A stretch of DNA of 64,000 nt from Rathayibacter rathayi (GTDB lineage: Bacteria > Actinomycetota > Actinomycetes > Actinomycetales > Microbacteriaceae), in the NCBI RefSeq assembly GCF_004011095.1, contig NZ_CP028129.1, forward strand, positions 2,976,001 to 3,040,000. Direction: 5' to 3'. The notes beneath the pieces were generated by a model. That model ran no database searches. It was not told where the DNA came from and saw only the letters and a program-made list of their open reading frames with translations. Position numbers and translations under genes: made by a program. Shown here in pieces: positions 44,548-53,102 of the stretch; positions within the stretch are counted from its first letter, which is position 1, and each line of letters starts with the position of its first letter.

Positions 44548-45635
44548 GCGGACAGCTCGACACCGCGGCCCCGTCGCTCGGCGGACCGCAGGAGGACGCC
44601 GCCCGTCACCCGTCGGCCGCAGCGGGGGGCACCTCGGGCGGAGCCCCGTCCAAGGACGCCCGCTCGGGGCTGGCCAGGACCATGCAGGGCTCGCTGGGTC
44701 GCAACGTCGGCCTGCTGCTGGCGCTGGTGATCCTCTGCATCGTCGGATTCGCGACCGCGGGGGAGCGCTTCGCCAGCGTCGACAACGTGCTCACGATCCT
44801 CCGACTCGCCGCCGTGATCGGCGTGCTGAGCATCGGGATGACCTTCGTCATCACCTCCGGCGGCATCGACCTCTCGGTCGGCTCCGTGATGGGGCTCGCG
44901 ACGGTCTGGGCGAGCACGGTCTCGACGCAGTACTACGCGGCGAACACCTCGTGGCTGGTGATCGTGCTCACCGCGGTCGTCGTCGGCCTCGTCTGCGGTC
45001 TGATCAACGGCGCGTTGATCGCCTACGGCCGGGTCGTCGCCTTCATGGCAACCCTGGCGATGCTGGTCGCCGCGCGCGGGTTCGCCGAGCTGATCTCGAA
45101 CCGCCAGACCCAGGTGGTCACCGTCACGCCGTTCCTCGACTTCTTCCGCGCCGACGTGTTCGGCATCCCGGTGCTCGTGCTGATCTTCGTGGTCGTCGCC
45201 GTCGCCGGCTGGATCCTGCTCAACCGCACCACCTTCGGCCGCCGCACTATCGCGGTCGGTGGAAACCCGGAGGCGGCCCGCCTCGCCGGCATCAAGGTCC
45301 GCCGCCACACCATGTACGTCTACGGCCTCGCCGGGCTCACCGCCGGCATCGCCGCCGTCATGATGCTCGCCCGGACCACCGCGGGCAGCTCGACCAACGG
45401 CCTGCTCTACGAGCTCGACGCCATCGCGGCGGTCGTGGTCGGCGGCACGCTGCTGGCCGGTGGCCGCGGCACCATCGTCGGCACCGTCTTCGGCGTCCTC
45501 ATCTTCACGACCCTGACCAACGTCTTCACCCAGAACAACATGTCGACCTCGACGCAGGCCGTCGCGAAGGGCGCGATCATCGTCGCCGCCGTCCTGCTGC
45601 AGCAGCGGTTCGCCGCCCGCGGCAGGAAGTCCTAA
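44544..45635 (+). CDS. Sugar ABC transporter permease, RbsC type
   Basis: The product is 363 residues. After a 45-residue polar N-terminus come about ten membrane helices with MTFVITSGGIDLSVGSVMGL, GLINGALIAYGRVVAFMATL and GRRTIAVGGNPEAARLAGIK, all typical of CUT2 permeases. It forms the sugar channel with the ATPase upstream. The GTG at 44544 overlaps the ATPase stop. Confidence 0.94.
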   Translation: MSGQLDTAAPSLGGPQEDAARHPSAAAGGTSGGAPSKDARSGLARTMQGSLGRNVGLLLALVILCIVGFATAGERFASVDNVLTILRLAAVIGVLSIGMTFVITSGGIDLSVGSVMGLATVWASTVSTQYYAANTSWLVIVLTAVVVGLVCGLINGALIAYGRVVAFMATLAMLVAARGFAELISNRQTQVVTVTPFLDFFRADVFGIPVLVLIFVVVAVAGWILLNRTTFGRRTIAVGGNPEAARLAGIKVRRHTMYVYGLAGLTAGIAAVMMLARTTAGSSTNGLLYELDAIAAVVVGGTLLAGGRGTIVGTVFGVLIFTTLTNVFTQNNMSTSTQAVAKGAIIVAAVLLQQRFAARGRKS

Positions 45636-45638
45636 CCC

Positions 45639-45654
45639 CGGGGCTCCGGCCCCG
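45639..45654 (+). terminator. Hairpin between permease and binding-protein genes
   Basis: CGGGGC (45639-45644) and GCCCCG (45649-45654) pair perfectly around TCCG, 4 bases after the permease stop. Because the binding-protein gene follows on the same strand, it may act as a partial terminator or protect upstream RNA, a common way to set binding-protein levels apart. Confidence 0.45.
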
Positions 45655-45751
45655 CTCCTCCACACCCAGCACCCAGCCGACCACTCAGGTCACCTCCCGC
45701 AGGACACCTGTGCCCGCGGACCCCTCGGATCGATCGAAGGAGATCACTTCC

Positions 45752-46831
45752 ATGCCCGCACGCCGCTTCACCCGCAGCCGACTCACCCGCACCGCCAGAC
45801 TCGGCTCGGCCGGCATCGCCTTCGGCGCCGTCGCGCTGATGCTCACCGGCTGCATCTCGAATGCCCCCGTCGAGACCGGCACTGCCGCAGGCGGCACCGC
45901 CGCGGCCGCCGCCGCCTCCGACAACGACGCCTCCGGCGACACCGTCGTCATCGGATTCACCGCTCCCGCCGCCGACCACGGCTGGATGGGCGCGGTCAGC
46001 CGCGCCGCCATCGCCGAGGCCGAGAAATACGACGACGTGGAGCTGCGCACGGCGGAAGGCACCAACGACGTCAACCTCCAGATCAGTCAGGTCGAGACCT
46101 TCATCAATGACGGCGTCGACGCGATCGTGCTGCTGCCGATCGACGGAGCGGCGCTCACCCAGGTCGCCACCCAGGCGATGGAGGCGGGCATCACCGTCAT
46201 CAACGTGGACCGCGAGTTCTCGAGCCCCTTCGCCGCTCGCTCGACGATCCTCGGCGACAACTACGGCATGGGCGTCAGCGCCGGCACCTACATCTGCGAG
46301 CAGCTGGGCGACAACCCCGGCGCCGTCGTCGCGGAGATCGCCGGCATCGACTCCCTCCCGCTGACCCAGGAGCGCAGCCAGGGCTTCTCGGACGCGCTCG
46401 AGGGCTGCGGGCTGGACGTCGACAACCGCGTCGCCGCGGACTTCACCGTCCAGGGCGGAGAGCAGGCGGCGGCCAACCTCCTCCAGGCAGCGCCGAAGAT
46501 CGACGCGATCTGGAACCACGACGACGACCAGGGTGTGGGCGTGCTCGCGGCGATCGACACGGCCGGACGCGACGAGTTCCTCTTCGTCGGCGGCGCCGGC
46601 TCGGCCAACGTGATGCGCTCGATCGAGGCCGACGACTCCGTGGTCAAGGCGACGGTCGTCTACCCCTCGACGCAGGCCGCGGACGGCATCAAGCTCGCCC
46701 GCCTGGTCGAGCAGAACAAGTCGATGGCCGACACCAGCTCGCTCGGCGTTCCCCGCCAGATCCAGCTCTTCGCACCGGTCGTCACAAAGGACAACGTCTC
46801 GGAGTACCTCCCGTCGGCCTTCGAGTCCTGA
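45752..46831 (+). CDS. Sugar-binding lipoprotein, RbsB type
   Basis: The product is 359 residues. The signal peptide ends ALMLTGCISN, a lipobox. A low-complexity Ala/Gly/Thr linker leads to the periplasmic-binding-protein fold (Peripla_BP_4): VVIGFTAPAADHGWMGAVSR, DGVDAIVLLPIDGAALTQVA and VINVDREFSSPFAA. It catches the sugar for RbsA/RbsC. GAAGGAGATC precedes the ATG. The ligand is not predictable. Confidence 0.93.
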   Translation: MPARRFTRSRLTRTARLGSAGIAFGAVALMLTGCISNAPVETGTAAGGTAAAAAASDNDASGDTVVIGFTAPAADHGWMGAVSRAAIAEAEKYDDVELRTAEGTNDVNLQISQVETFINDGVDAIVLLPIDGAALTQVATQAMEAGITVINVDREFSSPFAARSTILGDNYGMGVSAGTYICEQLGDNPGAVVAEIAGIDSLPLTQERSQGFSDALEGCGLDVDNRVAADFTVQGGEQAAANLLQAAPKIDAIWNHDDDQGVGVLAAIDTAGRDEFLFVGGAGSANVMRSIEADDSVVKATVVYPSTQAADGIKLARLVEQNKSMADTSSLGVPRQIQLFAPVVTKDNVSEYLPSAFES

Positions 46832-46952
46832 CCCCACCAGCCCGGCTCGGCGCGGGAACCATCCCGTGCGGGCCCCCACCTCGGCGCCGCCCGGATCACT
46901 GACGATCCGGCCACCGCGTCATCGGCATCCGCGAGAGGGGGAGTGCACGACG

Positions 46953-46968
46953 CCGGCCCACGGGCCGG
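46953..46968 (+). terminator. Hairpin before the secreted dehydrogenase gene
   Basis: CCGGCCC (46953-46959) and GGGCCGG (46962-46968) pair perfectly around AC, about 120 bases after the binding-protein stop. It may end the importer transcript. AGGAGGAGA follows directly but no start codon is in range. Confidence 0.4.
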
Positions 46969-47057
46969 ACAGGAGGAGACCGGATCCGCATCGTCGTGCG
47001 GACAGCAACGGACCCGGCCTCTGCGATGAACACCTCACTGAAGGAATCACATCACGC

Positions 47058-50000
47058 ATGAATGGTAAGCGACCCTCGAGAAAAAGCATCAGGCGTTTTC
47101 TCGCACTCGGCATCGCCGGGTTGGTGACGGTCTCCGGACTCACCGCCCTCGGCCTGCCCGCCTCGGCCCACGATGGAGTGGACCACGGCTCCGAGCCGGG
47201 CGCGGAGTCCGCGCTCGACTGGAGCAATTACGAGAAGGTCCTGCTGACGAAGAACGTCGGCGAGCCCCTCGACCTCGCCGTCCTCCCGGACAAGTCGGTC
47301 CTGCACACCGCTCGGAACGGCGAGATCCGCCATACCGATCCGAAGACCGGCACTACGCGCGTCGTGGCCACGATCCCCGTCTACCAGAACTCCGAAGACG
47401 GGCTGCAATCGGTGGGCATCGACCCCGACTTCGCCGAGAACCAGTGGATCTACCTGGTCTACGCACCGCCCGGGAACACGCCGACCGGCGCGGCCCCGAA
47501 CATGCTGCCCGAAGGCGCCGACGACAGCTACTGGGACCAGTGGAAGGGCGCGAACCGCCTCTCCCGGTTTAAATGGACCGGCTCGGGCCTGGACCTGGCG
47601 AGCGAGCAGAAAATCATCGAGGTCGAGACCCAGCGCGGGCAGTGCTGCCACGTCGGTGCCGACTTCGACTGGGACGCTGACGGCAACCTGTACCTCTCGA
47701 CCGGAGACAACACTCCGGCGAGCGCGCCAGGTGCCGCGGGTTTCGCGCCGAACAACGACGCGCCCCGGATGAACCCGGGCTTCGACTCCCGTCGCGGCGC
47801 CGGCAACACGAACGACCTCCGCGGCAAGATCCTCCGGATCACGGTGCAGGAGGACGGGTCGTACACGATTCCCGACGGCAACCTCTTCCCGGTGGGAACC
47901 GAGAAGACCCGCCCCGAGATCTTCGTGATGGGTGTCCGTAACCCGTTCAAGATCGACGTGGACGCCGAGACGAACACCCTCTCCTGGGGCGACTACGGCC
48001 CCGACGCCACGAAGGCCGCTGCGGCCGACGGCATCCGCGGCCCGATGGGTCTCGTCGAGTGGAACGCCACGGGACTGGACCAGCCGCACAACTCCGGCTG
48101 GCCCTATGTCCACGGACCCAACGCGCCGTACAACGAGTGGAACTTCGAGACGTCGACGCCCCGCGGCTTCTTCGACCCGGAGAACCTGAAGAACAACTCG
48201 CGCTGGAACACCGGCCTCGTCGACATCCCGGATGCCAAGCCGGCGACCGTCTACTACGGCGACAACCCGGGCGACCAGCCGTTCGACGAGCTCGTCAACT
48301 TCGGTACCGGCACCGGCCAGGGCCCGATGGGTGGACCGGTCTACCACTTCGACGAGGCCACCACCTCGACGTCGAAGTTCCCGGCCTACTGGGACAAGAA
48401 GACCTTCTTCGGCGAGTTCTCGCAGGACTACATCGCGGCGTTCACGCTGGATGAGAAGCGCGCGGTCACGCACATCGAGGACTTCCTCCCCAACGCGGCG
48501 CTCAGCCAGGCCGCGCAGCCGATCCACGACAACCCGATGGACATGGAGTTCGGCCCTGACGGGTCGATGTACGTGCTCGAGTACGGCGACGGATTCTTCC
48601 GCGCCAACCCCGACGCGGGCCTCTACCGGATCGACTACGCCGAGGGCAACAAGGCCCCGCAGGCGCGCTTCACGGCGACTCCGCTGTCGGCGTCCCAGAC
48701 GCCGCTCGAGGTCAGCTTCGACGCCACGGGATCGACCGACCCCGAGGGTGACACGCTCACCTACGACTGGGACTTCGACGGCGACGGCACCTTCGACGCC
48801 ACGGGAGTCACGGCCACGAAGACCTACACCGAGCTCGGACAGTTCACGGCCCGACTGCGCGTCACCGACGCCAAGGGCACGTTCAGCCTGACCTCGCGGG
48901 TCATCTCGGTCGGCAACCAGGCGCCGCAGATCCAGATCCAGACGCCCGGCAACGGCTCGTTCTTCTCGTGGGGTGACGCGATCCCCTACCGGGTGACCGG
49001 CACGGACGCGGAGGACGGTAACCAGATCGTCAGCAGCCGCGTGGGCTGGACCTACGGCCTCGGCCACGACGAGCACGCCCACCCCGAGGTCACCGGCACC
49101 GGCGCCACGGGAGCGTTCCCCACGTCGAAGGACTCGCCCGAGCACGGCCCCGGCGCGCTGCTGTACGGCACCGTCGTCGTGACCTACACGGACGCCGGCT
49201 TCAACGGACTGCCCCCGGCCGCGGCAGAGGCGACGCTGCGGCTGAACCCGAAGACGCAGGAGGCGGAGCACGCCGCCCGCGAGGGTGTCCTGCCCTACGC
49301 GGACACCACCGCCAGCGGCGGCAACGCGGTCAGCGGACTCGGTGCGGGATCCTTCCTGCGCTGGGACCCGGTGAACCTGGCGAACCTGACCGGAGTCGTG
49401 GTCCGCGCCACCGGTGAGGGCACCGTCGACCTCCGCTGGAACGCCGCCGACGCGGCTCCCTTCGGAACCGCCACCATCCCCGCCGGAGCCGGCTGGCAGG
49501 ACGTCCTCGTCCCGTTCGCCGCCGCTCCCCAGGGCACCGGGTCGCTCTACGTGACCTCGCCCAGCGGCCTGTCGCTCGACTCCCTGACCTTCCAGGGCGC
49601 CGGAGCCGGCGATAAGACGGCCCCGACCGTCACGGCGACGCTCGACCCCGCTGCTCCCACCGGAGTCGGCGGCGTCTACAACACGCCCGTGACGCTCGGC
49701 CTCGCCGCCACCGACAACGGAGCGCTCTCCACCGTCCAGTACTCCGCCGACAACGGCGCGACGTGGACCACGGTCCGCGCCGCCAACGGCGCGTACACGG
49801 TTCCGTTCACCACGAACGGCGCCCGGACGATCCAGTACCGCGCCACCGACACGGGCGGCAACGTCTCGACCGTCGGCACGGTGTCGTTCACGATCGACCT
49901 GGCCGCGGCGAACGCCCCGACCGTCGCGTCGACCACCACCGTGGCGCTCTCGGCTCCCCGCGTGACCTTCGGGGCACCCGGAGAGGCGAGCGTTACCGTC

Positions 50001-50504
50001 ACCGGTGAGGGCGGAACACCCGGCGGAGAGGTCGTCCTGTACGAGGGCGACACCGAGCTGGGACGCTCCGCGCTGAAGGACGGCACGGCGACCTTCGCCC
50101 TGCCGCAGACCCTCGGCGCCGGCACGCACACCCTCCGAGTCGCCTACGGCGCCGACGACACCTTCACGGCGTCGGAGGGCACCGCCCGTCTGATCGTCTC
50201 GAAGGCCGCCTCGGTGCTCACCGCGACCGTTTCGCCGAACCCGGTCAAGCCCGGCGCCAGCGCGCAGGTCTCGATCAGCGCGGAGTCCGCCACCGGCGTC
50301 GCCGGCACGGGCGAGGTGACGGTGATGGTGAAGAGGAACCTCTCCACCGTCGCGATGCTCACGGGCACCCTCGACGAGAACGGGGACGTCGTCGTGACGC
50401 TGCCCAAGCTCGCCGCGGGCAGCTACAAGCTCACCGTCACCCACACCGCTACGGCGAACACGACGGCCGCGTCCACTCTGCTGAACCTCACCGTCCAGCA
50501 GTAG
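47058..50504 (+). CDS. Large secreted glucose/sorbosone-dehydrogenase-like protein with PKD, carbohydrate-binding and Ig-like domains
   Basis: The product is 1148 residues. A signal peptide (basic start, then LALGIAGLVTVSGLTALGLP, cut near ASA-HDG) is followed by a beta-propeller (about 50-530) with DLAVLPDKSVLHTARNGEIR, CCHVGADFDWDADGNLYLST and VMGVRNPFKIDVD, typical of PQQ-type sugar dehydrogenases. A PKD domain (about 533-620, SFDATGSTDPEGDTLTYDWD), a CBM6-like region (736-855), an OmpL47-type region (852-955) and two Ig-like repeats (957-1148) follow. There is no wall-anchor motif. It likely binds and oxidises a glycan or sugar outside the cell. PQQ dependence is inferred. Confidence 0.88.
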   Translation: MNGKRPSRKSIRRFLALGIAGLVTVSGLTALGLPASAHDGVDHGSEPGAESALDWSNYEKVLLTKNVGEPLDLAVLPDKSVLHTARNGEIRHTDPKTGTTRVVATIPVYQNSEDGLQSVGIDPDFAENQWIYLVYAPPGNTPTGAAPNMLPEGADDSYWDQWKGANRLSRFKWTGSGLDLASEQKIIEVETQRGQCCHVGADFDWDADGNLYLSTGDNTPASAPGAAGFAPNNDAPRMNPGFDSRRGAGNTNDLRGKILRITVQEDGSYTIPDGNLFPVGTEKTRPEIFVMGVRNPFKIDVDAETNTLSWGDYGPDATKAAAADGIRGPMGLVEWNATGLDQPHNSGWPYVHGPNAPYNEWNFETSTPRGFFDPENLKNNSRWNTGLVDIPDAKPATVYYGDNPGDQPFDELVNFGTGTGQGPMGGPVYHFDEATTSTSKFPAYWDKKTFFGEFSQDYIAAFTLDEKRAVTHIEDFLPNAALSQAAQPIHDNPMDMEFGPDGSMYVLEYGDGFFRANPDAGLYRIDYAEGNKAPQARFTATPLSASQTPLEVSFDATGSTDPEGDTLTYDWDFDGDGTFDATGVTATKTYTELGQFTARLRVTDAKGTFSLTSRVISVGNQAPQIQIQTPGNGSFFSWGDAIPYRVTGTDAEDGNQIVSSRVGWTYGLGHDEHAHPEVTGTGATGAFPTSKDSPEHGPGALLYGTVVVTYTDAGFNGLPPAAAEATLRLNPKTQEAEHAAREGVLPYADTTASGGNAVSGLGAGSFLRWDPVNLANLTGVVVRATGEGTVDLRWNAADAAPFGTATIPAGAGWQDVLVPFAAAPQGTGSLYVTSPSGLSLDSLTFQGAGAGDKTAPTVTATLDPAAPTGVGGVYNTPVTLGLAATDNGALSTVQYSADNGATWTTVRAANGAYTVPFTTNGARTIQYRATDTGGNVSTVGTVSFTIDLAAANAPTVASTTTVALSAPRVTFGAPGEASVTVTGEGGTPGGEVVLYEGDTELGRSALKDGTATFALPQTLGAGTHTLRVAYGADDTFTASEGTARLIVSKAASVLTATVSPNPVKPGASAQVSISAESATGVAGTGEVTVMVKRNLSTVAMLTGTLDENGDVVVTLPKLAAGSYKLTVTHTATANTTAASTLLNLTVQQ

Positions 50505-50514
50505 CGACCGTGCA

Positions 50515-50540
50515 GGGGCCGGCCCGACCGGGCCGGCCCC
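50515..50540 (+). terminator. Strong 11-bp hairpin after the secreted dehydrogenase gene
   Basis: GGGGCCGGCCC (50515-50525) and GGGCCGGCCCC (50530-50540) pair perfectly around GACC. It starts 10 bases past the stop and 34 bases before the next start, so it may reduce read-through to the TIM-barrel gene. Confidence 0.6.
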
Positions 50541-50573
50541 ACCTCCCGAACCACCTGCCATTTCGAAGGAGAA

Positions 50574-51566
50574 ATGATGCACCACCACCACGCATCCATC
50601 ACAGCCAAGCCGATGAGCCGACGCTCGCTGATGACGGCCCTGGCCGCATCGACGGTCGCGGTCGGCGTCGGAGCGGGAGCCCTCGCGGCGCCCGCCGGGG
50701 CCGCACCCGCGCCCTCGTCCGGATCCACGCGCCTGGTCCCGATCAACCGCATCGGCATCCAGCTCTACAGCGTCCGCGATAAGGTCTCGTCCCTTGGCTT
50801 CCGGGCCGTCTTCGAGGAACTCGGCCGCATCGGCTACAGCGAGATCGAATTCGCCGGGTACACCCAGGGCACCGTCGGAGCGATCACCCCGCAGCAGATC
50901 CGCCAGCTGCTCGACGACAACGGCCTGCGCGCCGTCGGCTCGCACGTCGGCACGAACCTCCTCCGCTCGGAGCTGGGCAAGCAGATCGAGATCGCGCAGA
51001 TCCTCGGCACGCCGCACCTCGGCACCGGCAACGCGCCCACCACCGTCACCACCAAGGCGGGCTACCTCGCCGCGGCGGAGGAGTGGAACCGCTGGGGCCA
51101 GCAGGTCTCGGCCGCGGGCATGAAGCTCTACCAGCACAACCACGCGGGCGAGTTCGCCTTTGCCTCGGACGACCCGGCGACCCGCCTGTACGACCTGTTC
51201 TACGACAACACCGACCCGCGCCAGGTGTACCTCGAGATGGACGTCTACTGGGCGTACGTCGGCAAGAAGCTCTACCCGGGCTTCGAGCCGCTCGACTACA
51301 TCACGCGCAACCCGCGCCGCTACCCGATCCTGCACCTCAAGGACGGCAAGACGAACAACGCCAACACCAACGGCTACGACATCGTCGAGTTCGGTGCGGG
51401 CAACCTGCCCTACCAGGCGTTCCTCTCGGAGCTGCGCGACCGCGGCCAGCGCTTCGGCGTCTGGGAGCAGGACACCGCTCCCACCCTGGCGACGCCGCCG
51501 AGCACCGGGAACTCCCTCGAGGCCGCTTCCCGCAGCTACTCCGCGATCGCAGCGCTCCGTGGCTGA
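50574..51566 (+). CDS. Tat-exported sugar-phosphate-isomerase/epimerase-like TIM barrel
   Basis: The product is 330 residues (an ATG at 50577 is equally good and better spaced from AAGGAG). It begins with four histidines in a row at positions 3-6, then KPMSRRSLMTALAAS, a twin-arginine signal, and cleaves near APAGAAPA. The mature part is a xylose-isomerase-like barrel: RIGIQLYSVRDKVSSLG, AAGMKLYQHNHAGEFAF, VYLEMDVYWAYVGKK and PILHLKDGKT hold the metal-binding glutamate, histidine and aspartate. Export is unusual for this fold. Related secreted barrels work with secreted dehydrogenases on keto-glycosides; that role here is inferred. Confidence 0.87.
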   Translation: MMHHHHASITAKPMSRRSLMTALAASTVAVGVGAGALAAPAGAAPAPSSGSTRLVPINRIGIQLYSVRDKVSSLGFRAVFEELGRIGYSEIEFAGYTQGTVGAITPQQIRQLLDDNGLRAVGSHVGTNLLRSELGKQIEIAQILGTPHLGTGNAPTTVTTKAGYLAAAEEWNRWGQQVSAAGMKLYQHNHAGEFAFASDDPATRLYDLFYDNTDPRQVYLEMDVYWAYVGKKLYPGFEPLDYITRNPRRYPILHLKDGKTNNANTNGYDIVEFGAGNLPYQAFLSELRDRGQRFGVWEQDTAPTLATPPSTGNSLEAASRSYSAIAALRG

Positions 51567-51645
51567 GCGCAGGCCGCGCCGCGCGCGCCGCACCGACAGC
51601 ACCACCACCAGCACGACGCGCACGAGCGCACCGAGGAGAATCCCC

Positions 51646-52914
51646 ATGAAGTGGAAGACGCCCACGGCGGTCCTCGCGGCCGCATCCCTCGCGATGGTCG
51701 CTGCACCGTCCGCCTTCGCGGCGACGACGGACTGCAGCACCGAGCTGGGGAACCAGACGATCACCGGCGACCTCAACGTCGCCGCCGGGGACACCTGCGT
51801 CCTCGGCGGCGTGACCGTCACCGGCACCGTGACCGTCGGTGACGACGCCTGGCTGGACGCCACCTCGGCGACCATCGGCGGCGACGTCATCGGCACCGAC
51901 GCCTACGGCATCTCGATCGACGGCACCAGCATCGGCGGAGACGTCGTGTCGTTCTCGGAGGGGAGCCGCAACGGCTTCCTCTACCTGCGCGACCTCACGG
52001 TCGGCGGGATGGTCGAGGCCGGCGGCATCGACGTCGAGTTCAGCGACCTCTCGGTCGCGGGTGGAGTGAGCACCGCGGCGGCGAACTACGTCGACGTGGA
52101 CCGTACGAGTGTGGGCGGCGACGCAGTCTTCGCGGACAGCGACTTCGGCGTGAGCGTCCACGGCGCGATCGTCGGCGGCTCGCTCTCGGTCACCGGCTCC
52201 TCGCGCGGCGTGCTCCTGGGCGCCGAGGCGGACGGCTCGTCCAGCACGCTGGGCAACACCGTCGGCGGCGATGTGACGCTGTCGGGCAACTCCGGCAACG
52301 TCCAGCTCGCGGGCTCGACGGTCGGCGGACGCATCGTCCTTGCTGGCAACGCTCCGGCGGTCAACTTCGGAGCGGGCAACTCCGCCTCCGCTGTCTCCGG
52401 CGACTTCACGGGAACCGCGGCGGGCGCTGCGGCCGAGGGCGACCAGTCCGTGGCCGTCATCGTCCCCGAGGCCCGCGAGGGCGAGCTGACCTGGACGCTC
52501 GAGGGCACCAGCAACCTGGTGAACCTCGGTGTCGCCGAGGAGAAAGGCGACCACTTCGCCGCCTCCGGTGAGCTCGTGCCGGTCCGCGTGACCGACTCGC
52601 GCCTCAACGGGCCGGCCTGGTCGGTGTCCGGGCAGCTGAGCGACTTCCGCGCAGGCAGCCAGACCGTCTCGGGCAAGTACCTCGGCTGGGCCCCCGAGGT
52701 CCTGGAGAACGACGGTGGTGCCGTCGCCGGCGCTTCCGTTCCCTCCGGCTTCGACTCGGGGGAGGGCCTCGCTACCGCCCGCGTCCTCGGCTCGGCCGCG
52801 GCCGAGCACCCGACCGGATCCTCGGTCCTCGGCGCCGACCTCGACCTGAAGCTCCCGCTCTCGGTCGGAACCGGCACCTACACCGCGACGCTGACGCTCA
52901 CCGCGCTCGGCTAG
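51646..52914 (+). CDS. Secreted beta-helix protein with C-terminal WxL-like domain
   Basis: The product is 422 residues with a signal peptide ending PSAFAATTD. Residues 35-260 are a repeat of short strands (VGGDV, IGGDV, VGGxV), a right-handed beta-helix or bactofilin-like stack. Residues 280-422 fit a WxL domain: TWTLEG (WTL at 283-285), VRVTDSRLNGPAWSVSGQLS and, at the end, GTYTATLTLTALG. WxL domains attach non-covalently to Gram-positive walls. GAGGAG precedes the ATG. The next gene encodes a DUF916 protein, the known WxL-binding partner family. Function is probably surface display or adhesion. Confidence 0.75.
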   Translation: MKWKTPTAVLAAASLAMVAAPSAFAATTDCSTELGNQTITGDLNVAAGDTCVLGGVTVTGTVTVGDDAWLDATSATIGGDVIGTDAYGISIDGTSIGGDVVSFSEGSRNGFLYLRDLTVGGMVEAGGIDVEFSDLSVAGGVSTAAANYVDVDRTSVGGDAVFADSDFGVSVHGAIVGGSLSVTGSSRGVLLGAEADGSSSTLGNTVGGDVTLSGNSGNVQLAGSTVGGRIVLAGNAPAVNFGAGNSASAVSGDFTGTAAGAAAEGDQSVAVIVPEAREGELTWTLEGTSNLVNLGVAEEKGDHFAASGELVPVRVTDSRLNGPAWSVSGQLSDFRAGSQTVSGKYLGWAPEVLENDGGAVAGASVPSGFDSGEGLATARVLGSAAAEHPTGSSVLGADLDLKLPLSVGTGTYTATLTLTALG

Positions 52915-52950
52915 CCCCGTGGGGCGGCCCCCGTGGCCGCCCCGCCCCCC

Positions 52951-52992
52951 TCCCCCTCCCCCTCCCCCTCCCCCTCCCCCTCCCCCTCCCCC
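52951..52992 (+). repeat. (TCCCCC)7 microsatellite
   Basis: Seven perfect copies of the hexamer lie between the WxL-like gene and the fourth inverted repeat. It is the longest simple repeat in the window. It is strand-asymmetric and could form unusual DNA structures or vary in length. Confidence 0.95.
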
Positions 52993-53004
52993 CACCCCTC
53001 GTCT

Positions 53005-53069
53005 CCCGCGAGATGCCACTTATGACGCCCGCGCTCGGCGCGTCGCCGTCATAAGTGGCATCTCGCGGG
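53005..53069. repeat. GCGAGATGCCACTT inverted repeat, copy 4
   Basis: Perfect 22-bp arms at 53005-53026 and 53048-53069 flank a 21-base centre with CGGCGCGTCGCC. It lies between the WxL-like gene and the DUF916 gene on the same strand, 33 bases before the latter. A C-rich tract precedes and a G run follows, as in the other copies. Confidence 0.92.
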
Positions 53070-53102
53070 GGGGGTATCCGCACTGCAAGGGAAGCCTGAT
53101 TG

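Noticed and set aside
47052..51896. A 1614-codon open frame on the minus strand
   Set aside because: It lies opposite the secreted dehydrogenase and isomerase genes, has low-complexity Arg/Val/Gly-rich sequence and no domain. It is a shadow frame caused by high GC at third positions.
52951..52992. CRISPR-like periodicity
   Set aside because: The period is 6 bases with no spacers; it is a simple microsatellite. No CRISPR array or cas gene is in the window.
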